Made by a program: the position numbers and the translations under genes. From the NCBI GenBank assembly GCA_002633005.1, contig NMRA01000135.1, forward strand, positions 741,681-805,680: a DNA stretch of 64,000 nucleotides, in the 5' to 3' direction. The notes under the pieces are model-generated. The model was not told the origin of the DNA, ran no database searches, and saw only the letters and a program-made list of their open reading frames with translations. This stretch comes from Phoronis australis (Eukaryota > Phoronida > Phoronidae). Shown here one piece after another: positions 33,754-45,929 of the stretch. Numbering within the stretch: the stretch's first letter is position 1; each line of letters opens with the position of its first letter.

Positions 33754-34327
33754 TTGATTTATCGAACTATAATTTTCTTATGATATTCAAAACGTTTGTA
33801 GGTGACATCCTATTTCAAAAGTAAATTTCGTTTAATTCTTCCTGCATGATTTTCTATCTAAGGCAGAGACCGTAGCGTCTTTGTCAAAGGTGCAATTAAG
33901 ATTTCAATCACGAAATAAAACGGCTCCTTGTCAAACAATTTTGAGAAAAATTGGCAAGAAAGTCGTCGATTTCNTGAAATCATAACGTGACTAGTTTGAC
34001 ACACCCTAGCTAGGCCCTACTTCTGGAAAAAACGTGAGACCAATTTCATAACGGAAACAGAAACCTATTTTTGTATGAAAGGCGGGTTAATAGCCGCTTT
34101 AAACTTTTGCTAACAGCTAGGACTTCGTTCCTTCGGATTCTCTTACTAGTTCATTCAAAATTTCCTGCCGGGGTATCAAGCTCATGCAGGTAACTGTCGG
34201 TGTTTCGTCAATTATCTACGACAGGCTGGTTCTAAGGGAGAGAGAATACAATACGAATTTCAAAGTGTAGAACGATCATACTATACTCGTGAAATTTTCA
34301 AATAGAAATGTGGACATGTACTCCTGT

Positions 34328-34762
34328 GCCCGGTTGCATGAAACAGTCCCAAATAGGGACTCAACTAAGTTATCCAAGTCCACTGCGTATTTTTAGACTT
34401 GTGAAAACATCGATAGCCCTTTCTTGTATTGTTTTAGTTTCATTTCTAAATGAACTTTTGACTTTGATTTAAATAGAGAGTGAACTCTACGTTGAATTGT
34501 CAATATTGTCGAAAATGGTTAGGGATCTTTTCATGCATCACCCCCAATTTACGGACTGAGTCCCTAATTATTTTCAATGAACTCTGTGCTCAGTGTTTAG
34601 TTATATTATTAGAAAATGTCATTAATCAAATAGGAGCTCATCATAAAGATGAAATGATAGAAAAATATTACATCCGTGAGTCCATAAAGACACAAATACG
34701 CAAAAAAAACCCCTAGGGACCTTAGTTGAGTCCATTTTGGAACTGTTTCTTGCAACCGGCCA
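34328..34762 (+). mobile_element. MITE family 2, duplicate of copy 1 across the N
   Basis: Same element as 33319-33753 within the second copy of the duplicated 1-kb segment. Confidence 0.75.
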
Positions 34763-35205
34763 TTGATTTATCGAACTATAATTTTCTTATGATATTCAAA
34801 ACGTTTGTAGGTGACATCCTATTTCAAAAGTAAATTTCGTTTAATTCTTCCTGCATGATTTTCTATCTAAGGCAGAGACCGTAGCGTCTTTGTCAAAGGT
34901 GCAATTAAGATTTCAATCACGAAATAAAACGGCTCCTTGTCAAACAATTTTGAGAAAAATTGGCAAGAAAGTCGTCGATTTCAACGACGTGTAGTTATTT
35001 GGACAGTAACCTGTGTCACAGAATCTTACCCCACCGCCTTTCGTAATCCAGGAAAAGGACGCAGTCTGGCCACCGGCTGGTGAATGATCTTCGATGAAAT
35101 TTGTTTCGGATGACTTATAAGTCACACTGATGTTAGTTCGTTGTGAATACGCAGCTACTGTCGCAAACCTTATGCTACCTATACTGCCCGTTTGGGAAAT
35201 ATAGC

Positions 35206-35350
35206 AAAATCACAAATCGAGAGACTAAAATTGATAAGTGTTGGCAAACCTTTCGGCCTAGTCCGCCAGCCCTCTCAATGACTGGCGGATCAGGTCGAAA
35301 TGTCTGCCAACCGACACCCGTCAATTTTAGTCTTTCAGTAAGTGATTTTG
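35206..35350. repeat. Long imperfect hairpin (about 65-bp arms, short loop)
   Basis: 35206-35269 pairs with 35283-35350. GAGACTAAAATTGA pairs with TCAATTTTAGTCTT, GTTGGCAAACCTTTCGGCC with the GGTCGAAATGTCTGCCAAC region, and GTCCGCCAG with CTGGCGGAT. The loop is CCCTCTCAATGA. It may be a fold-back element or a transcribable hairpin. Confidence 0.8.
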
Positions 35351-35539
35351 GTACATTTATCAGGCCATCGAGATACCATGATAAACCTATCTTACCGAAT
35401 ACTGTTGTCCTATTCTTGTTATACAAAACGTTTATGGGATACTTAGAGCCGTGTTTTGTCTGTTCTCAGCTGCATTTTTAAAATGTTTTCTAAGTGAACA
35501 ACATTCTGGAAAATCAATTAAATATTGCCGAGATCTGAG

Positions 35540-36350
35540 GTTTTATCAAGAGGACCTTTTTATGCGCCCACATATTTATATGTGGTCGCATATTGCCGTC
35601 GTCTCTGTTTGGGCGTCCGGCGTCCGTCGTCCAGTGCCCAGCGTCCACAGATGTATCCCCTGAACCTCTTACAGGGTCTTGATGAGATTTGGCAGATGTG
35701 TTCCTATAAAGTTGAATACGGATAGCGACGAATTTTGGACCCCTCCAACCACTGGTGTGCACCCCCAGTGGAAATTTAATTTTTTACGCTCACCATTGTA
35801 TCTTCTGCGTTCCTCAGTGGATTTTCATAATTTCGGTGGTAGGCATCTACTTGTGAGATGACACTACCCTGTCGTTTTCGAATGGATTCCAGGTATTTTG
35901 CGCTACCTACTGGCAGTTTTCACCGTTTTCGAGTCTGTTTTTGGCGTCCGCCTCTCAATCGATAAAACCACTCTGAGAATGATTGTGAAAATTGGCATAA
36001 AGAGGATGACTGAAGATGATTTTCCGTCGACTTCTACTACCGTGGCGCAGCCTTTAGGCAGTTTTTTTGCGCCATGGCTGTATCTCCTAAACACTGTGCA
36101 AGATGCTCACTAAATTTAAAAACTATAGTTACATGAAGTTGACAACGGACGACGACGACTTTCAGACGGATCTGACGAACACTGTGCCCCCCTGGTGGCA
36201 ATTTCATTTTTTCCTTATTCCTTTTTTCTGAGGTTCCTTTATGGATTTTTGCGAACTTTAATGAATAGCTTTCTATTAATGGCATATTACCGTTTTCGGA
36301 TGGATTCGATGCATTTTGCGCCATTTAGTGGCCATTTTCATGATGTAAAT
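35540..36350. repeat. Diverged tandem repeat, about 427-bp period, two units
   Basis: GTGCACCCCCAGTGGAAATTT (35757) aligns with GTGCCCCCCTGGTGGCAATTT (36184). TTTTCGAATGGATTC-A-G-ATTTTGCGC (35876) aligns with TTTTCGGATGGATTCGATGC (36294). A GGCGTCCGGCGTCCGTCGTCC block precedes the first unit. No coding capacity. Confidence 0.65.
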
Positions 36351-37084
36351 AAACACCCCCAGAAGCAAAGCACTTGCGGTGCATTCGTGAGCGCATTTCA
36401 ACGCTCTGCGTTGCTCTGGTTTATTTTGCAGTATCTACCCAGCGTCTACAAGCACTTGAAAACGGCCAGTTTTAGTATTAACACCAACGTTCCTCTCTTA
36501 TCTGGCGTAGGCTGAATAATGAAAAGCGTTTGAGTACTATTTTTATGCCTGGGAACAGTGCTGTAGTGGTAAAATAAGAGATAAGTAGACGCCCAAAGCC
36601 CACCGTATCACCTTGAGCACTGAACGTAACTTACGGTGCGTAGGCCCTTCGTTAAAATGCGAAAAGGTGGTTGGCTGCGCCTACGTGCGCCTACGCCACA
36701 CTACAGCACTACCTGGGAACTGTGGGACCAAAGGCGTGCTGGGGAAGGCCATGGCATGCTCATGCGTCATGTTAGAAAATCGAAAGCTAAAGTTTTCCCA
36801 ATAAATTTTGTCCCTGGATGCATTAATACTTGATGAGGTCTTGAAACCCTTGTAGAAGGGAAAACAAACTGTTGTTATTATGAAATGTTTATTTAAGTTC
36901 TGTACATTGATGTATTCAAAAATACATGATGGGATGTGTTTTGAAGCAAGTTGCAGCTTGACGCTCTTTAGTCCCTTGGAATGAATTATTGACCGTATTT
37001 TACAATTTTGTAACCTTTCATGTCGTTTTGTCTCACGTTTAATCAATTTCGATGCGTGACTTTCCACATCCGTCGCACCAGAGA
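36351..37084. other. Intergenic stretch, nothing recognised
   Basis: Short overlapping ORFs on both strands (36195-36515, 36613-36833, 36681-37067) show no domain. Confidence 0.35.
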
Positions 37085-37240
37085 GGTCGGCAGTGGCAGA
37101 TCTACATTTTCAGTAAGGAGGGCTTAGGACTCGCAGGAATCCGAGGCGCGTAGCGCCGAGCGGGAGGACGTCGGAAGGGGGTCGCTCTCCTCCTGAGTAA
37201 GAATTTTTCGGCTTTTGTAGCCCCCCGTAGATCCGCCGTT
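37085..37240. repeat. Small element with inverted GATCTACA / GTAGATC ends
   Basis: GGCAGTGGCAGATCTACATTTT at the left and CCCCCGTAGATCCGCC at the right are inverted, with GGCGCGTAGCGCCGAGCGGG inside. It looks like a short non-autonomous element with one copy here. Confidence 0.5.
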
Positions 37241-38021
37241 CTATGGGTGGAAAGGAAGCGCATATGAATGTACTCTGGAACAGGGGAGTAATTTGCGACG
37301 ATTTTGTCCCAGTGGCTAGCAGCGTAATATTTTATGACCATTCCCCATGATAGACCCACCTGAGAATCAAAGCCGATGCTTAAGCGGTGGATCTATACCG
37401 AAACTATGTGCGTCTTCAGCCAAACACACACTCGACTGATTAAGGTTATGAAGGTACTTATCGACTTGTCAGTGTATTAAGCCAAATAACAAAAAAGTAA
37501 AATTTTCCTTTAGTAAAAGGAGAAAGCCTGTAGAATTTGATACTTGTTTTCATGCTAATTTGCTATTAGTACGGTCACGTGACCGTCTCTTTTTACTAAA
37601 ATTTAGCAAAAAAAGATAGGTATCCATTCATAGCAAAACAACGGTATCAATGACAAGATCAAATTTTGTTCTGTGTAAATGTTCAAGATGAAGGTTTCAT
37701 GTGAATCCAATCAGCCATGTCTGAGATATGATGTTCCGAGGTTTGCCAAATTTGACCATTTTAGAGGGCCCTACATAAACTTTGAACAGCCCAGCTAACC
37801 ACAGCGATTGATGACTCGACCTGAATGCCGCTTGGTGATGTCACGAAAAACACAGCCAATTACGATCTGTTATCGGAACGTTTCGTGATTATTTTTGTGT
37901 TTGAATTAACCATGAGAAGGAATACCCGCATTGGTCATTGAAGTTATTAGAATAAACACCATCGATACTACGACACAGGCAGGCAAACTCCTGGAGACAT
38001 TCCATCGACATCCTGAACATC
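37241..38021. other. Region upstream of the PAN-fibrinogen gene
   Basis: No domain-bearing ORF. It should contain the promoter and 5'UTR of the gene at 38022, but I see no diagnostic element. Confidence 0.3.
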
Positions 38022-41000
38022 ATGGTGTATTTTGTTTTCCTTTCGACAATTTTCTTGACGTCTTCTTGTCTGTTTGTACTTGTGACCGCCGGGACGTTAA
38101 GGCCTTACTTTCTATACATCAACAGAATAGCCACAGGCCAGTCCCACTGGGTGCAACCAGTCCATCGGTGTGACCGAATGCCCCCACCTCTGTGACTTGA
38201 CGCAAGGATGCAGCGCGTTCGTCTACTGCTCCGCTAATATTTCGTGTCAACTTCATACGGGCAGGGCCGTTACGCATGAAACAAGTGGGAATAATTGCAC
38301 GTTTGGCCGCAAGGTAAGACACGGTCTTCATTTCAATCGAAGAAATAGATTTTTGAAAGCAAGGCTTTTTGTGTCCCAAAATTTTCATCTGCCCACAGAT
38401 TCGTCGCAGTTTTGTAACAAAGTAGATCGAGTATTTTGCTCACGGTACGAATTGAAGCAGAATCCACGTGATCAAAACTGGATACTTGACCCAACCCGCG
38501 TTAGACGTGAAGTGTATTGAAGCACACGAATATTTTTTTTAAGTTTACGAGATCATGCGCACAAAGTAACACAGCAACACAAAATAAATCAGACTCGACC
38601 GGCTGACAGTGCTATAGTCTCGTCAATGAGATGGTTGCATTTGTATTCAAAAGTTACGAGCACAGAACAATCAGGTATAGGTCTACTGGTACAGCGGCAA
38701 CAGGCAGTCAAGTGGGTATTTAACTGTTGATCATATGAAACGGTTATTTCAAAAAAGCCGTTTGCTAATAGCGTAATAGAACTGATTCGTGTTGGTCTTG
38801 CCTATCCGAATATTATTCAAATATAAGCATGGAATGTACTTCTACATACTCTTAAAGGAATATCAAACCGGATTTTAGACCGCTAACAAATATTAAAAAC
38901 AAATTTTCCATCTAATTCTCTGAAACAAAATATTATCAATGTTCTGGAATCTCCGGCCACATTCGAAAGTTTGGGGGAAAATTTGAAAACTCCTTTTAAA
39001 GTCTGTTAAACGGACAAGCGTGACTTACGCTTTTAGTGAATTACACTTACAACTTTGGCGAAAGGCCACTCACCAATTAGTTGAGTCCTGCTTTCATATC
39101 GTTCAAGAAAGTGGCCACTAATGCATAAGCAGACGAGAGAACGAGGATCGTTTGAAATCATCCAAACATGTTTTAGTATCCTTTTAACTATACGACTCCT
39201 CCTTTTAGATAAGTTTTCAAATCATTACTAATTTGCAACCCAAAGTTACCTAGCTTTCCAAAATATTATTCCTAAAAGATATGTAGATATTCATCGGGCT
39301 TATTTGACTCGATTCACCAAACATTAGAGCCAAGCTTTCAGATACAGCATTGGAGTCCATTACCAATATCAGTTTATTCGGATGTAAAAGGTATTTTAAT
39401 GATACTGAAATATTCAGGCATTTATTATCGGTGCTCTACTTGCGCTTATAGCGATATTTCAATCGAAATTAATGGAAACACTCCATTTTATCTTGACGTT
39501 CAATTTACTTTTGCAGGTTTTTAAGGGCTGTGAAGATCATGGTGAGTGAATCATAAGTACAGGATGACAATCGTGTAGTCTATATTGTCGTCAGTTACGT
39601 TATGATTTAAGCAAATGAAATGTAAATGTTTCCGTATAGAATAGTATAACTAGGCAGTAGTGCCCTCTGGTGCAGAGTTCGTTAAAAACGATGCGACATT
39701 CATTGTTGGATAACTTCTTTCTGAATTTCTAGTATTGTCTAAAAATAGGCTACTCCTTGACAGCCGATCGCATCTATGCAGTAGCTCCCCGAGCGACATC
39801 GCTAAAAGTTATTTAAAATTGTATTAAAATTACATTACACCCCAGTACTTCGAATAGTACGTCGCATTCAGTTAGAATACACTACAATATAATTCCAGGA
39901 CTTCCAAGGACGTTCTACATTCTTCAACTGATCATGTAGACTGTTGGTCATGAGATTTCGGAAACTACTAGTGTCGCCCTCTTTTAGAGATATCGAAAGT
40001 GTTGTTTAAAAAGAAAAATGCCTAATTCCTGATGCTACTTATTCAGACGACTAAGCAAACTCACTGCTCTGTCTCATCTTTAATGGTAAATGCTAACACG
40101 TCTGTATTGCCCTATCTGTTTAGAGTTCATCGCCGTCTTTTCTTAGCGTTTAACTCATACGCCACGCGAACCTTTCTTTTTTTAAAATCGTATTTTAACG
40201 GAAATAGCTGTAACTTCCACAAATGTGAAAACTTACGCCAGATACGTGCAAATTTTATTTATTATTTGTCATTTCTTTCAAAGACTTTTACATGTAGCAC
40301 GAGAAATGTTGACTAAAGTCTGCAACAGTCCACTGCTCAGATCTCTGCCAAGATGACTTGCGATAATATTCCAACTAAAAGAAACAGAATTTGCGAGTTT
40401 CGTACGGAAATTAGGGGATTCCTTAAAAAACATAGCCACGTGACTACAAAAATCCAGACACTGTTGTCGTATACATGTCTCTTTGCTTACCTGTGGTACC
40501 CACGTGCTTAACATTTAGTAATTTAAAAAGTACTTGAAGAAATGCGCTCTTCAGTAACGAGGTTAGCCAGTCCCATGTACCTTAAAGTGCTTAAAACCAC
40601 CATTTACCTTGTTTTGACAAGTGGCAACATCACTAAAACTTCCTTTGTAGCACTGTATATAACAACCATTTTATCAATATCCCCAAATCGAGAAAATATG
40701 AGAAGAGCGACTTCAGTTGAAAATTTCTTTGCTCCGGCACCGACATGGCCGTGAGCTGAGTGTGACGTAAGGACTTACGCGACGCCAATGTGTCACAGGT
40801 GAGGATTTAGAGGGGGACCAAGGGGGCCATGCCCCACCCTAAAATTTTCCCAGATTCCATTAAGCCCCTGCTGCCATGCCCATTAACACACGAATTTGAT
40901 GTACAAACTTGTGCCATACCCACGCCTCTCCGACGTCCGGCGTAAAAATGAAAAGAACACAATCACCACAAACGCAACGCTTCGAAATTCCTTATTGTAC

Positions 41001-42169
41001 TGTAAACTAAAGGAAAACGGACAGCAATGATATCTGTCGACTTTTTCCCACTAAGTACAATCATGGAGAACGACTAGTGCTGTGTTGTCCCGATTTTATG
41101 TAGTATGTATCGGCCAATACTGCTCGTAGCATGAGATCAGCTAATTAACAAATCGTCAGATAGCGTTTGCTTTGGGCATGTACATTTTCGAGTGGCTTCA
41201 AATCTTCGATGGTTGCAATCTCCTGAGACAGGTACACCTCGTCACTCATTAAAGCAACGAGTCAGCGAACAGTCGGCTACTTGGACACGGAATGTACCAA
41301 TTCAAAATGTTCATCCAATCAATATATCAGACCACATGAGGCTTGCACTCCCACCAAGTTTTTTGCAGTTACAAGGCATGGCCGATGAAGGTCTTTGGTA
41401 CTGTTCAGTAAACGCAAGAAACTCGCCAGTAAAGATAGTGTTCATGTGCTTCGCGTGTAATACATGGTGATGTTTCACGAAGACTTTCGGGATCTTGGTT
41501 TTGTCTCAAACTTGGTCTAGGGAACCCAGTCATTTTTTGCGTCTTTCAGATCTGCCAGGCCTACGTCATACCCTCATCCATCCTGCGTGGAGTCAAGAGT
41601 CATTCATGGTAGTCTGTGACGGAAACTGGACGGTACTGATGACCCGTAAAGATGGAAGCGTGTCGTTTGATCGCTCCTGGCAAGACTACAAGGTGGGATT
41701 TGGAAATCTCAGCGAATTTTGGCTTGGCAACGAAGTTGCTCACAACTTCACTAAGCAATCACAGTGTGAGCTTGCAGTAGAGATACAATCTTTTGACGAC
41801 GAGGTATCCTACTTCCGCTACACTGCTTTCTATGTTGGCAGTGAAAACAGCAATTTCCAGTTATCTTTTGATAAAGTAGATCCCTATAATTGGGGTGAAG
41901 GGTTGGTTGACTTAAATTATGCAAAGTTCTCTACATTTGACCGTGACAATGATGCGTGCGGAGGGGAATTGTGTAATTGTGCCTCCAAGCGAAAAGGCGG
42001 ATGGTGGTATACCGCATGTGGCCCTATAGCCCTAACAGCCACGTACCCGCACAACGCAACCTATTGTCCGAATGGGGCATCGCTTTTAAACTGTATGAAA
42101 CATTATAGCAGGCCTCGTGGCTCTCAAGTATTGCTGAGGTCAGCAGTATTGAAATTTAGAAAGACATAG
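38022..42169 (+). CDS. Secreted PAN/apple plus fibrinogen C-terminal domain protein
   Basis: Three exons. Exon 1, 38022-38313, encodes a signal peptide (MVYFVFLSTIFLTSSCLFVL) and a short PAN/apple domain with ECPHLCDLTQGCSAFVYC and CQLHTG; donor AAG/GTAAGA. Exon 2, 39517-39541, is 25 nt (acceptor ACTTTTGCAG, donor GTGAGT), coding VFKGCEDH plus one base. Exon 3, 41550-42169 (acceptor GCGTCTTTCAG), completes an Asp codon and encodes a fibrinogen domain: ESFMVVCDGNWTVLMTRKDG, FGNLSEFWLGNE, the FDRDND calcium site, GGWWYTACG and terminal VLKFRKT. Phases 0, then +1/+2, fit exactly, and GCED supplies the first fibrinogen-domain Cys. One extra base at about 38169 shifts the frame between signal-peptide part and PAN Cys part: pseudogene, allele or base-call error. 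Such proteins are extracellular lectins of ficolin/tachylectin type, often in immunity; the ligand is unknown. TAG is followed at once by GTAAGT. Confidence 0.7.
38856..39183 (-). mobile_element. TTAA-flanked MITE, copy 2, within intron 1 of the PAN-fibrinogen gene
   Basis: TTAA then AGGAATATCAAACCGG at the left and GTTTTAGTATCCTT then TTAA at the right. Its reverse complement aligns with the copy at 30244 through GTTTCAGAGA-TAGATGGAAAA and GTCACGCTTG-CCGTTTA-CAGAC. Confidence 0.75.
40806..40880 (-). repeat. Dispersed repeat related to 52110-52165
   Basis: The reverse complement reads AATGGAATCTGGGAAAATTT then TAGGGTGGGGCATGGCCCCC. The plus strand at 52124 reads AATGGAATGTGGGAGAATTT then TAGGGGGACATCATGGCCCC. 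Confidence 0.65.
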
Positions 42170-45100
42170 GTAAGTTTGAATTTCTTCACGCAACTTTGGT
42201 GAAATTTTCAAAAATAACTACGTTCAATATGAAAACAAAACCTTCGCAAGCCGTGTTATTGCTTTTGTTGCGTTCTTCTGCTCCCACCTGGGCACAGGTC
42301 TGACGAGACCATTGACATTTAATACATAGACCGGGCGCGTGCCACTCAGATACATGAAGCTCGCGTTGTCAATATGACGCCATATTGGAGAGTGTTACAC
42401 AGGACAAAAACGGCGGAAAACACTGGGACTCTGGGAGCCCTTCGGCATCAATCAGAAAATCCGGGGTCTCGCAGCGTTATGCCTGCAGCCAAAGAGTTTA
42501 CTTAATTTTTTGGTGCTGCCCTTGAGTCATGGGCTTTTTGGTTCGGCCATGGAGCTTAGTGGTGCTGCCACTAGGTTTTTAAGTTCTGCCAACACAGTTT
42601 AAGCTGAACGACTATGCGTTGTTTCCAAATCAGTCCTGGTGATTGAGGCCATATAAGATCAATTAAAAAGATAGTTATTGACCAGCATATGCTGTTATCC
42701 AATGATGATGCTGTTTGTTATTTGCAATTAAGTAAATATTTGGTATTAATGACAATCATATGCATTTTTACTCGTACTGAAAAATAATATCCCTGAACTT
42801 TCTCGCCAGCCATCCAAATCAGTATGTATTCTCTATTGAAATATATAGGCCTACTGCTTTAAAAACTCATTTCTTAATATGTATTCCAAAATCAGACGTT
42901 TTCTGTATCAAAACAAACAAATCCCTGCAAAATCTGTACTTATGTCGAAGTTGATATTGGAAATTTTGTAGATTTGCACTGCATGCTTACGAGCTCTTTG
43001 TTTTGCGACTCAAAACTTGAGCAAAAAGTAAAGCGCGTAGTAACCAAAGTATCAAACCTGTACGACTGAATTGCGCAACTGAGCTATAGTATAGCCAAAA
43101 TACAGAATTTCCCACTCGAAACCGAGTGGAAAATACCCAACAGAGCCAGTGTAGCATTAAATAATGATCTCGTGAAAAAATGACCCCAGTTAGTTTTTTC
43201 ACAAGGTCTAAATTTAATCTGAAGAATTTTCAGCCCATGAAAAAATTACCTCACGTCTGTGAAAACCTGTCTCGTCATTGTTCAACGGTTCCCCCGCAAC
43301 AGGGGGTTAGGATAAGCAGACACGTTACCCGCAATTGGCGATCTTTCAACAATGTTCGATACGCGGATGTTTAGGTCTGGGGGTCACCTGAGTTGGCGCG
43401 CGGCAAGGGGAATTTTGCGTTTTCAATATATGCCGCAATTAGGGAGTGAAAGTACTGAACGGCGTGCAGACCAGGAATATGGTGTGGGGGAGTTGGGCTG
43501 AAGCGAAAACAATCACTACCTTTCTAACAGTCATCCTTCATTCAGTTGCCCAAATTGGCAACTCTGGCCATTTTTGCACTGCTCGTGCCAGGATATGATA
43601 TCTGACTACTGAACTACATGAAGACCAATCCAAAATACTTGGCCACATGTTAAGAATCTTCCTATCGCAGCCAAATTTTCTTACTATCAAAGTCAAATTT
43701 GATACCATGAGAAGGCCAAGCGTGCGTGAGAGAAGAATTCATTTTTTCGGCTGAGGGATGCGCTGTATGTATATCTGATTTAGTGCGGGGATGGATAGGA
43801 ACGGTTCGAAATAATGTGTGGGAGAGGGGACGATCTCTATGTGAGCACATAATTACACGGTTTGGGGATACTACAAAACGCCAACAGTGTCTGGCGCTTG
43901 TTTGGGGGGAATTCAGATCCGTGAGAGGGGAATACTGTGCATGAGAGAAGAATATTTGTATGTTGGAAATCCCGAGCGATGCACAGGAAAGAACTGAGTC
44001 TGTATTCTTTGCGTTTTACATTACGACCTTGTCCCGTTGAGTCTAATTTGTTAGGTTGTATAGCACAACAAGTTGGGCGGATGACGGTGCATGGGCGGCG
44101 CAGCACTGAAAAAAGAGGGGGGAGGCTATAGGTTCCCCAGACCCCTATGGTGCACCGCACAAGTCATGCGCTGTAGCCAATATCTTAGTACACTGACGAT
44201 TCAGAAGTCCATTGTGGCAATTAGGGGAGGGAGGTTCAGCTTTTTTGTTCGATAATTGGTCTAATCTCCAATAAGATCGTACATGTATCTTATAGCCTCA
44301 TTGGGCTGTGCTGTTAAAAATAAGATAACTTATAAAATGTTTGAGCATGAACCAATGACATTTCTGAATTCCCAATCAAATATACTCTGATTATGCTTAT
44401 GGTTTTTGAATCATCAAAATCGCCCAAGAAAAGACAATCTAGCTATTCTGTCCGATCGTACCAACGCACTGGGTTCGACTGTGTTCACAGGTGATCGGCA
44501 ATAAGTCTTGTAGATAATTGAACTGCATGTTTTTATACCAGACAAAAGACTGTGCTCGGCAATTAACAAAGGAGCTAGATGTTATCACACGCCCGCAATC
44601 GTTGTCCGTCTGGTGAAGTCACTGAACGGGAAAACGCCCTAATGAACCTTAAAAACTTCAGTGTCATTCATTTACATGATCTCAATGAGATCAGTTTTCA
44701 CAGTAGTTCACATTAAATTTAGACCCCCATTAAAAACGACCCGGGTCATGTTTTAATTTTAGAAAGTTACCCGGGGTTATTTTTCCGACTGAGAAGTCTC
44801 CTATTGGGACCCCACGAAAGTACGTCCCAAGTGAACAGCACGTCTCCAGGATATAATGTATTTGCATCGAGTGACACGAATTAAATGTTAAATTTGCGCG
44901 ATCTTACTGGTTTCTCTTGAAAAAACGAAAAAATAAAACGCTTGCAATGGATTGACAAGCGTGCAGCCGCTCAGGCCACTCGAGAATCTCACTCGCTGGT
45001 TGCGATCTTCCATTAGTTTGATATTTTCCCTATAGACTGATTGACTCTTAAAAACGCATGTAAGTGCTACGTCTTGTGTTTTTTATGTTTCTGGAAAAAA

Positions 45101-45182
45101 TCACATCCTCGATTCTGCTAGTCTAGTTCCATTTGATAACTGAACGTTCTGTTCTTGTACATGACACTAGACGACAGGCGAA
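42170..45182. other. Intergenic stretch after the fibrinogen exon
   Basis: The first bases are a strong donor (GTAAGTTTG), so a 3'UTR intron may start here. Otherwise there are short ORFs without domains (42987-43374, 43662-44160). No repeat relation noticed. Confidence 0.35.
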
Positions 45183-45696
45183 CTAAAGGCCCTTTCATAT
45201 TGACTTAACTCCGTTCTGAGCGGAGCGTCGACGTAAACAGCGCAGTTAACTGGACCGTTCATACTGGCTTCGGTAGTTAATGACCATCGAAGTAAAGGGT
45301 TGGTGACCCTGACGTCATCGAAGTTATCGCAAGGTAGCGCTGCACGCTAAGATTTTTTTCAATGTGACAATCTGGAACATTTAAATGTGCTAAATGACAT
45401 AAAACTCATTTTTAAATCGATTGGTTATCATTAAACCCAAAAATAAGTAGTTATTAGTGACGGCACTACTCTGTAACTGTTGATGATAACAGTGGCACCT
45501 GGCGATAACTTCGATTGGACCGGAGTTAAGCGTTCATACTGCACCGCAGCGTCGACGCTGCGGTCTTAAATCCACCTGTTAACTGCGATGTTAACTGGAG
45601 CTCTTAACTGCGATCCAGGACCGGAGTTAAGCGTTCATACTGACCGCAACTCCCCAAACCATCGACGCGTCGACGTTAGTATGAAAGGCCCTTTAG
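45183..45696. mobile_element. MITE-like element with GGGCCTTTCATACT termini and central palindrome
   Basis: Left end CTAAAGGCCCTTTCATATTG; right end AGTATGAAAGGCCCTTTAG, an inverted repeat. Subterminal motifs GGACCGGAGTTAAGCGTTC and CATACTG occur twice (45519, 45621). A perfect 22-bp palindrome (arm ACCGCAGCGTC) occupies 45543-45564. No ORF; non-autonomous DNA element of undetermined superfamily. Confidence 0.65.
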
Positions 45697-45929
45697 GCGC
45701 TAAAATTCTGTGACGTCAACAAGTCTGCGACCAATGACCTATATTTATCTCATTGTCTGCGACTGCGTGTGGCATAGTTTCCTTTTTAGTCAAGAAAGTT
45801 TGTCGCCTCGCTGGTTCCCTGCGTGCAGCTAGGTGGGGCGGTAGCCGCGCCAGCACGCAGGTATCACTTTATTTTCCTCGGGAAATGTTTTTACTCCGGC
45901 GTTTCTGATTGGCTAGTCGAATTCTCAAC

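Larger units (their letters stand above)
32970..34982. repeat. About 1-kb direct duplication around a single N (likely assembly join)
   Basis: 32970-33973 (1004 bp) and 33975-34982 (1008 bp) are nearly identical, differing by a few substitutions and an insertion (GCTCAGG versus GCTCATGCAGG), and are separated by one N at 33974. As at 5080, this looks like two alleles placed in tandem. The 78-codon ORFs at 33471 and 34480 are therefore one locus counted twice. Confidence 0.85.

Noticed and set aside
33471-34716. Two identical 78-codon proteins as a gene family
   Set aside because: They are the same locus duplicated at a single-N contig join and lie inside a MITE.
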